Shown here: piece by piece, positions 24,850 through 38,360 of the stretch
Layout: each line of letters opens with the position of its first letter
Position numbering within the stretch: position 1 is the stretch's first letter
Assembly: GCA_949316235.1 (NCBI GenBank)
Contig: OX438751.1
Coordinates: 16,740,801 to 16,804,800, forward strand
DNA length: 64,000 bases
Direction: 5' to 3'
DNA from: Oegoconia quadripuncta
Taxonomy: Eukaryota; Arthropoda; Insecta; Lepidoptera; Autostichidae
Program-made: the position numbers and the translations under genes
Notes under the pieces: model-generated
Seen by the model: the letters and a program-made list of their open reading frames with translations, nothing else
Told to the model about the DNA's origin: nothing
The model's database searches: none

Positions 24850-25699
24850 GTAAATATATAAATCACTACATGTAGGTCGACATACATTCGTGCATCCTAT
24901 ATGTATACTTACGATTAATTAACGTTTAAATGGGTACAAATTATGTTAGTTTTACTCGTGTAGGTACCTATTTAGTGGTAAACAGTATTCAATTATTCAT
25001 TTTCTGAAAATATTTATTTAAGTATATATATTTTATTTTTTATTTTTTTAAGAGACAAACAGTTGCTTACATAAATTACATAAGTAGCTCATGTACTCTT
25101 AACATATTACATTATTTGTTAACCTATAATCTCCTACATTACATAATCTAACATAAAATAAAATCAAATGTCGAAATCTTAACTGATGGTTAGAACTGGG
25201 TTCGAAAACTATGACATTTCTTTAGAAACACATGTTTTGAATTTTGCCAAAGAAAAACTAAATAGGTATATCAACATTGTCTAATCTATCATTGTTATAT
25301 ATTATCATTATTTTGTCACATCAATAAAGCATTTCCCAAGTAACAATATCGAGTGTTTATTTAAAGAAAGTCTTAAATACAATTTCGTCTTTATAACTTG
25401 GTAGACCATAGTTCGGTCGACGAGTCGATGGCACCGCTAACTTGTGCTCTATAAAAACTAATGGACGCTCATTTAGTCCGTTCGCTGTATCGGGTGAGTG
25501 TACACTGTCTACTAAGTACTTAATTGTTACTTTATATCCCACCCAACTAACTTAGCTATTCGTACCTACTTACTCATAGTTTAAAGTTTCAAAACCACAT
25601 TTATCGCTAAACCACTGTTTTATTCCGAATTTAAATTTTATATTGGAAAAATATACTGCCGCCAAAATTATATGGATGGTTGTAACCTCCCAGTGCAAA
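24850..25699. other. Gene-free stretch
   Basis: AT-rich, including a poly-T/A tract near 25027-25050 that could be a retroelement tail. No gene. Confidence 0.35.
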
Positions 25700-25870
25700 G
25701 AAGGGTGTTATAGGTTTGAAGCTTATGGCTGAATATACTAACGGCCGATTCGATTCAAAAACGATTTTTTATTTTCGAAAGCTGGTATTAGCGAGATTTC
25801 TTAGCTATGTTTGATGAAAATTGACTCAGCCGTTTCGAAGCTATTTAACTTATAACACAGTTAACACAGG
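25700..25870 (-). repeat. Interspersed repeat, reversed copy of the 19258 family
   Basis: It contains the reverse complement of shared motifs (TATTTTCGAAAGCTGGTATT, TTTGATGAAAATTGACTCAG, CCGTTTCGAAGCTATTTAAC). Confidence 0.5.
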
Positions 25871-28064
25871 TTTTTTTATCTAAACACATTTATGTTTCGA
25901 GAGACTCTTGGGAGTATTCTAAATTTTCAATTCATGGTTATTTATACAAAATATCAAAGAACAAACATACGATACAACACAATATTATGTTGACAGAACC
26001 AATATAGAGCGAAAATAAAGTCATATTCACAAGTGGCACTTATTTACGTCGAAAATCGATGCAAAAAATAGAACAACGGGAAACGTGTCACGGTGAAATA
26101 AGTAAATTGAGAGGCAGTGTTCCTGAAATATACGATAAAAGCAGGTGTCGCACCGCGGGACACAAGGATTTTGGGCTTGCGTCGAGAACCCGGGACGCTG
26201 TAAAGCATTCATCCCGTAAAGGGGTAAAATGAATAAAATATTGCACAAGATAAATATACATTCTACATATGACAGGCAGGTACTTATATACGAGTACATC
26301 TACCTTTATATTGTACGTTACGTTTTTGCTGAACGACGTAAGCAAATTCAGTTGAAATCAGATTAATGCCTAAATTTCAAACGAATTTGACAATAAATTC
26401 AATGAAATAGCAGGTGTATTGCTCGCTACTTTGAGATTTAGCATCATAAAGAATGTTGCATATCTAGTTTTAACCAGCAATATACCATGCTAAAGCGACC
26501 ACTATCAAAATGTCCTGACGCCGCGCCAGGATTGGCTTTCGCCTGGCATGCAGCCAACCTCCCTCATCGAGTCGCATACTATACGCCCAAGTAAAAATCC
26601 TCCATGAAAATTTATTATCTCAATTGTAATGCGATCGAATAGATAGAATTTATCAGTGAGCGGTTGATGCCCCGAGTTCTCGTATGGGTAAATAAAAATA
26701 AGCTATCTGTATTTTCCTCCAGAAAAACCATTTCGTCATATTGACCCGACCTTAATATTGAGTCAGTGAAAATACCATGTTAGAAGTATGGAGTATACGA
26801 GTATTAAGTTATAAATACTTTGAGCATTCGTAAAGTGGTCTTCCAACGGTGAGTGTTTTCCAAGAGCACTGAAGAGGGAGATGGGATCGGGAGGAATATT
26901 GATATTTCCAGGGTCCTCGAAACCTGTCGGAGGTTGGGACTGCGACTACAGTCACTTGGGCACTTAATACTCCTCGACCACTTAACTGAGATGCGGATTG
27001 TCATCGTGCTTTGTCAGAATCCATCGAAGATAAAAATTGGTCGAGGGTCATTCAAGTTGGAAGTTATTTATCAAGTAAGACAATGGAAATATGAATAAGT
27101 GTCTATGCATGGATTTTAAGGTATTCGATGCTATAAAACCAATTATAGAATTGTTTTAGTGAATTAACCAGAGATTACTTTTTAAATAACTTTTTAAATA
27201 TGTTCATTAATGCGGCAGAAATTTTTACATGACTATCATGATAGAGTGTGCTTAAGGCGTGTATGTGTGCCTGTTTGTATATGTCTTTGTGTTCCAGCCT
27301 GTCAGAGTGCGAAATACTGAGTTGTCGAAATACAGGAGTGCCGAAGTAGATAAGTGTCGGAGTACAGGGGTGTCTGTTCAAGTAGGTACAGTATATCAGA
27401 CAGAGTAGGGAGATCATCACATCCGCGTGAAACTTATTTTTCTTCTCACACAAGGCTTTCTGACTGATTTTTACCGCTTTATCAATGAAGGTTTATAAAG
27501 AGATTCAACTCACGCATGTATTCCACCTGCTAACAGTAGTTTTACTCTAAAAGCCACTATACATTAGAACAGAAAGGCACTAACCAAATCTCGCCAAGTG
27601 TTCCCTTTTTGTAAGGATCGCTAAAAATGGTGCTGCGAGTGTAACTTCGAAACAAACAGCGACTAAAAATGGTCTTCAATGGTACACTTTTAAATAGTGG
27701 TACAATACAAATAAGTACTAGGACACTCGAAAAGAGCATCGTTGTCACCGCTGAATAAAAGTTACATCAATGGCTCCTGTGAGGTTGTTCGGCATCGCGC
27801 TTGTCCGCAAATAGGCAAGAGTAAACAACATGAACTGAGTTAATATTTACTGCGAGCTAAAGTTTGCTCACCGATGCTACTAGCGACGCAATGAGCACAG
27901 CGGACATGACTCAGTTTTTATTTGCATCACACTGTAGCGAAATAAAACAAATCCTTGTTTTCATAAAGTTACTAAATACATATTTTCCGCTTAACTTTTT
28001 AAATTGGACCTAAACGTGGCGCCACTAGAACCGTAACACTTCCAGGTATAATTTAAAATTCCAG
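25871..28064. other. Gene-free stretch
   Basis: No gene supported. Overlapping frames on both strands near 26804-27098 have no recognised domains. A segment near 26516-26580 is moderately GC-rich. Confidence 0.35.
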
Positions 28065-28141
28065 GTTTCTGCGTTACATTTCTGGTCGTCGTCTCGTCGA
28101 CTGTACTTAGTTTTTATGATTTATTCGGAAAACCAATAGCA
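28065..28141 (+). CDS. Weak exon candidate with a hydrophobic segment
   Basis: Acceptor TTTAAAATTCCAG precedes a 77-nt stretch open in one frame, FCVTFLVVVSSTVLSFYDLF and onward, ending at GCA|GTAAGT. Entry phase 1, exit phase 0. It would encode a membrane-spanning or signal-like helix. Splice signals are good at both ends but there is no partner exon. Confidence 0.3.
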
Positions 28142-28351
28142 GTAAGTGAGTATTCTTATTTATCCTTCTTTCACGTGTCATTATAGAGCATCAGAATCAC
28201 TATTTTTTCCACATAATGTTTGGGATATCTCGGACTATCCCGTTTGGGATAACGGTCGTGACGTTATGTATGTCTGTATAGTTGAAGGATTGAAGAAGGA
28301 CATGGGCTACATTTACAGTTCCATAGTAAAACTAGGAACCCTTATAGTTAC

Positions 28352-28618
28352 GACCTGTTTGGTGTAGTGGTTAAAAATTCTGACTGCTATACCAAAAGGT
28401 CGCGGATTCGAATCCCTCTAGGGGCATATGTTTGTATGATGAATACAGACATGTGTTCCCGAGTTATGGATGTTTTTCATTTATTTATGTATTTATTTAC
28501 AAAAAAAAAATTATTTGTGTAGTTTATCAACCATCTGTTATCCATAATACAAGCCTAGTTGCTTAGTATGGATCTAGATTGTGCTGTGTGTGGGTGCAAA
28601 GATAGTTATTATTTATTA
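28352..28618 (+). repeat. tRNA-derived SINE, family 2, near full-length
   Basis: The head CGACCTGTTTGGTGTAGTGG (A box) and GGATTCGAATCCC (B box) lead to GGGGCATATGTTTGT, a body with GTTCCCGAGTTATGGATG, and a 3' segment ATCCATAATACAAGCC..., ending in TTATTATTATT repeats. It has the same organisation as 16340-16506 (reversed). Confidence 0.75.
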
Positions 28619-29670
28619 TTATTATACAGACATGTCCATGTGTGGGTCACAGCTGTTTCACTCGAGAACTCAAATTCCAAACTCGTGTAATAAAGCTGGA
28701 AGTTGATAATAGTTATATACATATTTATGACACCCATAAAGATTATGAAATAAAATCGTAAGAAAAATACATTTTTATGGTTTGGAATTGACACAAGTTT
28801 CTGCTGTAATTATAATTGTTAACTAGTCACTACCGTTTACAAAAAAATCGTAAATAAAAGAAGTAAGCATGCTATAAGAAAACCAACAGTTATTTAAAAG
28901 ACATAAATATATAGAACAATATGTTTATGGGCGGACGCAAGTAGGAGACAGTACTATATTAATGTACATATCTACTTATAACGAATAATTAAAAAATAAA
29001 TATTTTTTAATTTCATTGCCAGAGAACTCAAAGTTATTATCAGCGTATTAAGATCTATATTGCTACAGACTAAATATCGATAAACATTGCAAAGTGAAAT
29101 CAAACCATCTTTCTCTTTTGAAAGTGAATTTTACGAAAGTGCTAAATGATTTATAATCTTATTCATTAAGTTGCGTGCATATAAAATTGTCTCATCTGTA
29201 TTTATTTCTAATAAATGGGTAAATATGTAAATTGATTGCATAAAACATAATATATTTTAATTTTCACATATGGCGACGATTAACTCACAAGGTTGTATAA
29301 TAGATCCATTAGGTAAGACCCAATATGAGATTATACAGTATCGAAAAGAGATTGATAACCATGCTAATATTTTATTACTTTTGGCTTTTATGCGAAACTT
29401 AGTCCGTCTCTCTGTCTGTCTCTTTGTCCAGGTTTCACGTCTAAACTGCTGTAGCGATCGTATTTAAATTTCGCAGAGGGATAGCAACTTCTCCAGGTTG
29501 GTGCTTCTCCAAGCACAGGTTACTTTTTATCAGACTTTTAAAAAAGCTCGAGGTTCCACCAGGGAAAGCCGCGGGCGGAACGCTAGAGTTATGTATGTAA
29601 AAGTTTTGTAATATACGGAATTATTTTTTCGCAATCACCCGGAAACTGTAAAAGCCCGGCATTATCTCAT

Positions 29671-29742
29671 TTTTATGCACAACTGGTTAGCACTTGACCT
29701 CAATCACACCTGATGTTAAGTGAAGAAGATGAGGCCGAATGA
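29671..29742 (-). repeat. SINE family 1 tail fragment
   Basis: It matches TGCATAACCGGTTAGCACTT-type sequence and CTGATGTTAAGTGAAG as in 19848-20000; shorter and without the head. Confidence 0.55.
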
Positions 29743-30513
29743 TTACAATTATTTAGTGATATGATTAAAATAGGGGAAAATATTGCAAACCATCAACCGT
29801 CTATACCGATTTTTGAAATACGAACGCGACATTAGTGCCGTTATATCGCCATTCGAAATTCAAATTACCAAAAACAACGCAATTGATTAGATTTTTCAGA
29901 TTATTTGGGTAATAGAATACTTTTACAAAACTACCTGCATACCCCTACGGGAAACAAGCGTGACATTATGTATGTATGTAGAATACTTTTCTAGTATAGG
30001 ATATTTTTAAGTTTCGAGGGAAATTATGCGGGTCTAAAAACTTAAAAGCCGGTCCCCTGATGAGTACTGTAGACAGTCGCAATATCTCGTATGCATTGTC
30101 ACCTTGAACTCTCTCCACGCCTCAATATTATCACCATACCTATAAATCTATTGAAAATAATAATAGGGCTAAACCACTGTTTACTTGTCCTATTCTTTCT
30201 TTTTTTTAATAATAAAAAGTAAGGAATACAATATTAATTCTAGTGAGCTGGTAGAAATACCAATATTTTCTATTCTGTATCCGCGAACAGTTACCTATCG
30301 GTTCTATGCTATGTGAGCTGTCCACTACTACTTCAGATTACTAATCCAATCCTTAAAGAATGTTTTATAACAAGTTACCTGATCTAAAACAATTTGACAT
30401 TTAACACTGCTTGTAGAATTTCAGTCATTTTCATAATGATATAATATGTACATTGTGTGTAATTGTACAATTCGCACGCATTTTGTGCAGTGCATGTACG
30501 AGTATGTCGGGGA

Positions 30514-30521
30514 TGACGTCA
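30514..30521. promoter_or_regulatory. CRE-like palindrome in a GC-rich patch
   Basis: TGACGTCA, the full CREB/ATF palindrome, lies in a GC-rich block (30480-30620) that could be a promoter. No TATA box or exon was linked to it. Confidence 0.25.
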
Positions 30522-31242
30522 CTCGTCCCGGACCGGACGCAGCCGTCAACACACGGGACAGCCCTGGGAAAACGCCGCCCTCGCTCGCTCTACTCACGCG
30601 CGTCCTGCTCTGACATTGAACTTCAATTAATTATTGTGAACTTGACTTGCTCTTTATTTACGATTGTTATAGTTGGTATCATCAACAGTTTAAAAGTCCA
30701 TTATTGGACAAGGATCTATCTCGCAAGATGTGTGCGATTTGCTTTGTTTTTACGACAGGACTTATTCTGATCGTGCGTGTTGCTATAGTCTCTCATACCA
30801 AATGACAAAAAATTCAAGAAATCGAAACCCAAGAAGAATGTTTGCTCTTTATTAAAAACAGCAAAACATACTTCTACAAAGTTCAAGTTTAATTTAATTC
30901 TTGCTAGTACCTACATATCATACTCTACAGTAAACAAGAAATAACAAAAATAGGTACATTCTGGTTCTCAAGAGTTTGATGTTTTTGCCACCGACTCGGT
31001 AAGAGAAGAACAAAAATAGGTAAAGTATAATAATTTAGCAAACATTTTTAGGGATCACGTGCAAAACGTTAAGGAGCAAAGACGCGTGAAGCTTTTGGGC
31101 CTAATTGTTTGTCAGGCGTTACCATATCTTGTTATTTCCCATAAAAGTGTTTATATTGTGTTGCTATACGGAACGGATCGATCCTGTTCTTTTCTGTGTT
31201 GAAACTATCATTAATAAGCCCATACATTATCAATTCATTACA

Positions 31243-31492
31243 CGTCCCCACTGTTGTGGCACAGCCTCTTCTCACTGGGTGAGAGTATATGGCCCATAAT
31301 CCACCACGCGGGCCCAGTGCGGATTGGTGGAATTATGTCAGACTAGCGGCCACCTGACAGTCAGCTAGCAGCAGCAGATCTCCAAAGCACTCATATTAAA
31401 ATGCCACTAGTGGTCACTCATCCAAGGACTGACGTGTTTAACTTCGCTAATCGAAAACGAATAGCGGATGCCACTGCGCCACGGGTGTTGAA
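31243..31492 (-). repeat. 5S-rRNA-derived SINE
   Basis: Read on the minus strand, a head with a TGGCGCAGTGGC A-box-like motif is followed by CGATTAGCGAAGTTAA and CCTTGGATGAGTGACC, matching the internal control region of 5S rRNA (CGATCACCGAAGTTAAGC and TACTTGGATGGGTGACC types). The rest of the body ends near CACAACAGTGGGGAC. Related copies are at 39487-39815 and 45950-46105. Confidence 0.7.
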
Positions 31493-33465
31493 ACTATACT
31501 AATCGGTCAGTCCTCCCATTTGCCAGAACACTATCACCAGTAATTACACTTATTAAAGTGTACGGTTCATTAAGTTACAAACCATCAAGCACATGTATAA
31601 AAGGGACTCTTTTACAGAGGCTTTTTGGTACGAATCAAATTGGTTCAGAATCCATAATGTATAAGCCCATGCGTGTATTCGACTGTATGTTAATATTGAG
31701 ATGAAAAAATCCCGGACGAAATTATTGTTGGCTTTTAGGAAGAAATTCTGAGGATGCGTAAATATACATGTAAGTATTGTAATCTTACTATCCATAGTGG
31801 GTGCATTCTGAAGGAGGGTTCAGTGTACTAGATTGAAACATTTAGGGGGCTAATTGGTAAAATAATACACATCAATAACAAGTTAGAATAAATTCTGAGT
31901 CAACTTACTAACTGGGTGGTCCTAGTTCTGTTACCAACTGTATTGATCTTAAACTATTTGTAAATATTGAATGGCAAATTACAATAGAGTCAACCACAAA
32001 GGCACAGATTAAACTAATACTTCTGATCAGGGTCACAGGGGACCGAAATATTTATTTATAATTATTTATTTCACAAAACTACAATTTATCTGTATCCATT
32101 CAATTTTCAATTATGATACCAAAATATATAATAATCAGCTGTGTATTGTACATAGAATTGTACTAACTTGTTTTGTAATTTTGTAAAATGGACCCTTTGG
32201 TTGTTGACTCTATTATACTTTACCATTGAACCCTTATATTATATTTTAAGAACAGTAATATTCTTGAAACACATTTTCTATTTCAAAACCTTCTTTCATG
32301 AGAGATAAAAAGTCGAGACAAAATAAATGGAATATTTTATTTAGCATACATAATACTTCCGAATCATAAATTTCTTCCCGCGTTTGAGCAAAAGGACCTT
32401 TTACAATTCCATCGTTGCCCGTGACAGTAGGTATTAAGGAAGGTGAGGTTCGGCATAATGAGACAAAGCATCGCCTACTCGATAGAGATTGTTCTAAATC
32501 ATGATGGTGAGGTATGCTGGAAACGAGAATTATAAAATGTTTAAATAATCTAAGCATATTCTAAAACTTTTGAACCGCATTCACCTAACCTTATTTTCTG
32601 AATAAATATGGATTACAAAAAAGAAAAAAGGCAATATAGAAATATCGTGTTTCATCTCTTGGGTGGCTGTTAAAATGTTTATTTTTATTTTCGAACGTTT
32701 TCTCGTTTATCATTGAGGTAGATTGAATTATCAAAAGATTTATTCTCTTTCAGTTGATACCCAAGGACAGTTACTTGGAAATATTTTTATTGTGCTGTTA
32801 TAGTCAATTAAAATATATAGGTACATTGTGGGTATAACCTATGTTATTGATATTGGTGTTATAAGCAATATTATGGTTTGACTTGAGCGTGTTCCGCTAG
32901 AGGCGAGAGATATCAGTCCGGATATTGATATTCTTATTCGAAAAGCTAGAGCTTCGATTTCTCGTTCCACTCGATGCGCGTTTGGGGAACGTGTAGTCAG
33001 CAGGAAAACGCATTTCCTAAATTGCCTTTCCGCAGTTGGATCACAAAGAAATGCTTAAATAGAGCCCTTTGACAAGCAAAAGCTAATTTACTACTGAGAT
33101 ATTTACAATACTACGAGTAAATAAGTAAAGAAACAGAGTAAATTGACGAGTAAAAAATCAAATTAGTTCTATTCAGTTTTTACTATATTTATAAATAGGT
33201 ACTTTATTAATAATTTTTCTGTAAGGTCAAAAGATAATAAAAATAATATAAAAATTGGTGTTTAGTAGGAAATTAGTTATGATAAAATGAAGAAAATAGT
33301 GTATAGTAAGTAGTCAGTATACCGAAATTGGTAAAATGAAACACTTAAGGCATCACCTTGATCTCTGTATTTCTCTCTCTGCAATTTATTTCGGAAACTA
33401 CTTGATGGAAAAGTGCTATTAGTTCCCATAGTGTCCCATATACACAGCTGTAGTTCAAAAAGTAA
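31493..33465. other. Mostly gene-free stretch
   Basis: Holds a MITE candidate (31983-32214). Otherwise no exons recognised; the frame at 32246-32557 (minus) has no domain or splice evidence. Confidence 0.35.
31983..32214. mobile_element. MITE candidate with inverted termini
   Basis: Ends are imperfect inverted repeats: AATAGAGTCAACCACAAAGG at the left and the complement of CCTTTGGTTGTTGACTCTAT at the right. A target duplication is not clear, so the superfamily is not assigned. Confidence 0.5.
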
Positions 33466-33821
33466 AGGTATTAGCATACGTGACGGGTAATTTCTCGGAC
33501 GGAACGGAGACGGGACAGGTATAGTTCCTAACGTGAAAGTGGTTTTAAAACATACGTACAGGACGGTGTTCAACGATAGTCGTGCTAGTGCTGCAACCAT
33601 ATTTCAGCACAAAATGTTCGATTTTACTTTTGAAGAACTAGCAATGGTTGCATGTCTTAGATGAAGAAGATGCCATAACGATGTTTTTTCTATTGCCGTC
33701 CCGTTCCGACCGTGTTTCTCGCCACGTGTATTTTATTGCTATGTTTTTAAATGCAACGATGTCAAAAAATCGTCCCGTTCCGTCCGGCACGAGAATAAAC
33801 ACGTCACGTATGCTAAGACCT
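33466..33821. mobile_element. PIF/Harbinger-type MITE, 356 bp
   Basis: Terminal inverted repeats AGGTATTAGCATACGTGAC and, reversed, AGGTCTTAGCATACGTGAC are flanked by a 3-bp target duplication TAA (33463-33465 and 33822-33824), the size and type used by Harbinger elements. The inner arms continue with GACGGAACGG-type sequence. The minus-strand frame at 33277-33600 runs through it and is not a gene. Confidence 0.8.
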
Positions 33822-33824
33822 TAA

Positions 33825-36800
33825 AACTTCGATTTCAGGGATTAGTAGCAGTTGAAATATTGAAAATATGGTATAGTTTAAAAGAAAATTATGAGTTTTT
33901 GTTTTGAATAGGTTATAATATATATCAAGAAAGGTTATCTATGAACAGGAATACTCCCGAGTCCCATCATGTCGTTCTATACAGTCTCTATTAGGTAAAC
34001 AACATTTTTGTATAAATTAGCTTGTTCCGAATTTGGAGCGACGATATTAGCAAGGTTTCAAGAGGCATCGCTACAAATTTTCATCTCTATTTGTCACTGT
34101 ATCTTATTTCGATGACCAGCATATTCCCAAGCCAAGGTACGTATAAATATCACTATAGTTACCCACAAAAGTCTTGAGGATTTCAACTGTTGTATCAAAG
34201 TGGCTGAGAAATACGTTCTGTTCCGTATAAGCGCAGAGAGAAAGAGCACTTGAAGCGACCGATATCACACTTACATCCGCTTTGAGAAAGCGACGGTTTG
34301 CTTTAAAAGTTTGTCACCCCGATAACTCCAAAAAAGGTAAGGTGTAAAAGCCTGTCACTCCAAAAAGGTAACAAAAGTACTAACCCGTTATGGATAAAAA
34401 AATATATATTACTGAAACACTTCCGTTACGAATTAACAAAATAATAAGTATCCATAAGTGAACAACAAAATTCGTAGAATTGTACAGTTACATAGTATAT
34501 TATATTTTTATTGGTTAGCTTCTTATAGTTAAGATGCTGTGGACTTTAATAATAATGGCAATGAAAAAGCTCGAACACACAATCACGCTAGAGTTCAACT
34601 GCAAATATTAAAAGTCATGCACCAAATTGACTAAAATGAGAGAAAGTGTCCAATTATCAGACGGAACCAGCTACCAGTAAGTGCACACCTAATAGTGATT
34701 GTCATATTTCGAGAAATTGGTTAGTACTCGTAAATAGTTGTAAATACAATTACTATAAATAAGTACTTACCTACCTAACGCTACTTTATTTAGGCATGTA
34801 ATTTAATTCTATAGATGAACAAACAGTTTTAAGTTACCTAATCTTTTTCTGATCTTTGATGAGTTCTCTAAAATGCAACTACTGTTGGTTGGGATCTTGA
34901 GCAGTAGTATAAGGCGAAGGCGTAATGGTTCATTGTTTTTGCCGTAAGGGGCCGGAGATTGCTTAAACTGATACTCGTATGTTTGGAGTGAAAGGAAGTG
35001 TTCACTAGATAATGGATTCCCTTGTTTTGTTCTACCACAATGCATCTATTGCAGATACTGGCTCATGTGCAATATCATCATGAATATTGAACAAGTCAAG
35101 CATCCAGTAAAGCAGATTATTTGTTATGTAATATTTTAGACTCGGTCATTACTCCACCGACAAGAGCATAGCTCTTAAATTGAAGAAAAAGAATATGTTT
35201 ATGTTGAATTAAATTATTTAATTAGTGTAGGAGAGAAAATCCATTCCAACTATTCAGGCCTTAATTTGGATGGTCTAACTATACCTTTGCCAAACAGGAA
35301 GAAAACATCTATACAACATATTGTAGGTGCTTAAACAAATAATACTCTATTATATATAATAATAGTATTATTTATTATGTTATTGAATAAAAATACTCTA
35401 GTGTTACGTGTACGAAACAATTTATGTGCAAATCAATGCTTATGTAAACTCAATTATCACTTCTGTAGAGACGTTTTGTAATATTTGTTCAGATTTTTGC
35501 TCCGAAGCCACTTCACGGCAAGCAATGTCACTTCAAGGTCGCTTGCGGTGACGAATGGCTCTAATGAATTCTGTTAGCACAAAGGAATTTATATACTACG
35601 TATAAATTCCTTGGTTAGATCACTGCATCGATATTAGTAGTGAGTAGGGTAGGTAATAGAAATATTTAAAAATAAATAGATTTGAAATAAATAATTTTCT
35701 TAGAACACTGCAAGATAATATATTTATTTCAAGTCTCCTTTTTTATTTGTATTGTATTGATTCCATAAATTTTTCTAAAACTTTGCGTACACATCGCCTG
35801 TGTAAATGAACTAAGCATATAGGATCTTTTACTATCGTTCATATGATTTCGCCTTGTAGTTCCCGGCAGAGAAAGAATATATGATCATTCCGTCTTTGCT
35901 GCGGTTCATAAAGGCACCACAGAAATATATAAACATAACAATAGAATTTTGTACAGCAGAGTGGTTGCTAAAATCTGCGATTGCAAACCCGCCTACCTTT
36001 GCAATTGCATCATTTTTCATGGGAGGATTAAGGCAAATCCTCCAGGATTACCTGTTATGTTCAGCAGTGGATTTGTATGTTGATGTGAAGTATCATAATA
36101 TGTTAAGTTATGAATATAATTAAGTCGTATATAATTCAAACGCTTTTTTCAAGGAAGTTGTTTGTTTGTTTGTAGTTTAAGGAAACATGTCCGATTATCA
36201 AACGATAAAGTTTACTACATTGACGAATAAACCTTTGTTTTTCACTTATTTCACTCTCTTTTAAACTCAAAAATAGACTTAATCTATAGGTGCTTCTTAT
36301 CGTAAAAATACAACCATATTATGTAAGTACAGTACATCCATCCTAAAGCGTTTTCTGTGAACGCTCTATGAAACCGTGCATGACGGTTCTTTACTTACTT
36401 TTATTTGAATCCAATAAAGATTTAAATTTGAATTCGTCTCTCCTGTTTGCATAGGGTGGCTTGCGGTAATATTTCACAGAGTACCTGCGATCCTATTTCT
36501 GTCGATAGAAAGTCTGCGGTCTGCTCTGCTACATTTAAGATAGTCTACAGACTGTCACCGTGGAGCTCTAGGGTGCAACGCGGTGTTTCCCTAAAATCAC
36601 ACCTTTCACATCTGTGCTTCTCAAACGGATCTGTTGACAGACCAGTCTAGGTAAAGCGCTAATGTTTCTAGCGTGATCGGCAAACTAGTCTAGCCCGGTC
36701 GTCGCGTCTAGACGGCGACGTCAGATCCCAATCTCTGCCCTGTGAAATTATGTGACGTGAACGTACCTACCGTTTTCAGTGAGTTTGGCTAACTTCGGTC

Positions 36801-37118
36801 TTAGTTTACTAATTTAAATAGATGTGACGCTTATTTCTTATGAAATGTGTTATAGTTATCTAATGTTAGTTTTAAATATAGATTATTAAGTCAATACAAT
36901 CGAAATAGGTAATTATTGAAATGTAGTCTTTCGTTTCCGATAGATAACATCGTAAGTTTACCTACCTAATTGCCAACATGCAGAGTTCCTCCATCTGGAA
37001 TAATATGTCTAACGGCAATATGTTATATAGATAGGTTATTGATGAATTTAAAAAGTAACACATACAAAACAAACACTGAATAGAACAAGTTTCAGTAACT
37101 AACATTTAGTTACAAGAG
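33825..37118. other. Gene-free stretch
   Basis: No gene supported. Includes the LINE-like fragment at 35154-35180 (shared with 11218), a 12-bp-arm hairpin at 35582-35612, and moderately GC-rich DNA at 36440-36740 of unknown role. Confidence 0.35.
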
Positions 37119-37126
37119 TATAAAAG
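37119..37126 (+). promoter_or_regulatory. TATA box of a probable + strand promoter
   Basis: TATAAAAG is followed by a GC-rich stretch (about 37140-37240) ending in a good splice donor CGGG|GTGAGA at about 37208. A TATA box, a GC-rich downstream exon and a donor are what a first non-coding exon would show. It lies 3.85 kb upstream of the secreted-protein gene, whose ATG directly follows an AG acceptor, so it is a candidate promoter for that gene. A TCAGT initiator motif near 37181 is too far from the TATA box to be certain. Confidence 0.4.
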
Positions 37127-38125
37127 GACGCGGTAGTTGAGTGCAGAGGCGACGCGGGCTTGGCGGGTCTCGGCGGCGGCGGTCAGTCTGAGCACGTAAT
37201 GCGCGGGGTGAGATGGGCTCGCGTGTCCCGCCTGCTGATCGTACACATCACCTAAGATAAAAACCCCTACTGAATTTATTGTAATAATATATCAGTTATG
37301 TACATAATACAAATTAATATTTGTATTGCGTAAAAAGATATTTAAACCGATTATTAAACACTTCCATTCGCCATGAAACTTCAGTCCCCATCAATTTATT
37401 TGGAAATGATGGACCGCAACATCAACAAGAAGTTTTCAGTATTGCAGAACATTTCGCCACAAACAATGTTTATTTCACGAAATATTTAAAGCTGCCTGTA
37501 TTAAAATATAAATTAGGTATAGTAAAACAAGATCATGTCGGTTATTTTTATGCCCATTATAAGTTATAATGTGATACTGATTTGTAATCTGAGTTGTACC
37601 ACGGTGGTGGTAAAAAGCTTCACAAAACTTCGACGTGTGTTATTAAATAATTTTGATGTGGTGACGTCTCCTTTTACTTACACTAAAAAGAACAGGATAC
37701 AAAATTCGTTTTACTTTAGAAAACTGGCATCATAATCGATATCAACAGGTTATAGAAAGCCCCGCAACTCAGTCATCTTCATACGCAATGAGTCATACAA
37801 TACAATACAAATACACTTTATTGCACAACAGAAAAGAAAATACAGTTTCAGAAGTCATCATTTTTTTCTAAGTAAACACTTTCAGGTTATGTTAGTTTCG
37901 TTCATAGAAAGGTACGTAGGTACAATGAACGGACGTGCACAATTTTAGAGGACGCTCGCGCTCCAGATAACCCATAATAACTAGCAAAGATTTAACTGTG
38001 GAGCAACAATGAAATCTAGATCAAACGGACAATGCATTCCTTATGAAACTCGTTAGTAATTTGTGAGGTGTTAACATCTTTTCTCTCGGAGAGAGTCGTG
38101 CTAAGTGGCGAAACTGTGACCAACA
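37127..38125. other. Gene-free stretch downstream of the TATA box
   Basis: GC-rich to 37240, then AT-rich. A LINE-like tail (ATACAAATACACTTTATTGC) occurs at 37806-37825. The open frames at 37321-37569 and 37535-37735 lack domains. Confidence 0.35.
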
Positions 38126-38293
38126 ATGGGAGCGTTTGCTACCGACGCGGGCGCAATGTCTGATGCGGGTCATCGCTGTTACAACCTTTCACCTAACCAT
38201 GCCATGCCGCCGCCGCCGCATCGGCCTTCTCGCCGCAGCACAGCAAACCAAATTATGTTTATAATTTGGCGGTTGAGTGTTGTTTTAACTACG
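38126..38293 (+). CDS. Possible upstream exon / short ORF with proline-rich and hydrophobic parts
   Basis: AACAATGGGAGCG opens a 59-codon frame (MGAFATDAGAM at its start, a PPPPHRPSRRS stretch, then IMFIIWRLSVVLTT). It passes a donor ACG|GTATGT at 38294 in phase 0. The first coding exon of the secreted gene (40979) begins in phase 0 right after an AG, so splicing would be in frame and add 56 residues. Alternatively this is 5' UTR or coincidence. Confidence 0.25.
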
Positions 38294-38360
38294 GTATGTA
38301 ATTAAATGATACGGTTAAATCGGTTACATCAAACGACCCATTATACATGTATATTTCTAA

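Larger units (their letters stand above)
28619..31242. other. Gene-free stretch
   Basis: Contains a SINE family 1 tail fragment at 29671-29742, a Helitron-like 3' end remnant near 29560-29590 (GCCGCGGGCGGAACGCTAG), and a GC-rich patch at 30480-30620. No gene supported. Confidence 0.35.

Noticed and set aside
28352..28425. Possible tRNA gene
   Set aside because: Same SINE family as 16340-16506 in the other orientation.
33277..33600. 107-aa minus-strand frame
   Set aside because: It runs through the terminal and internal sequence of a Harbinger-type MITE and has no recognisable domain.
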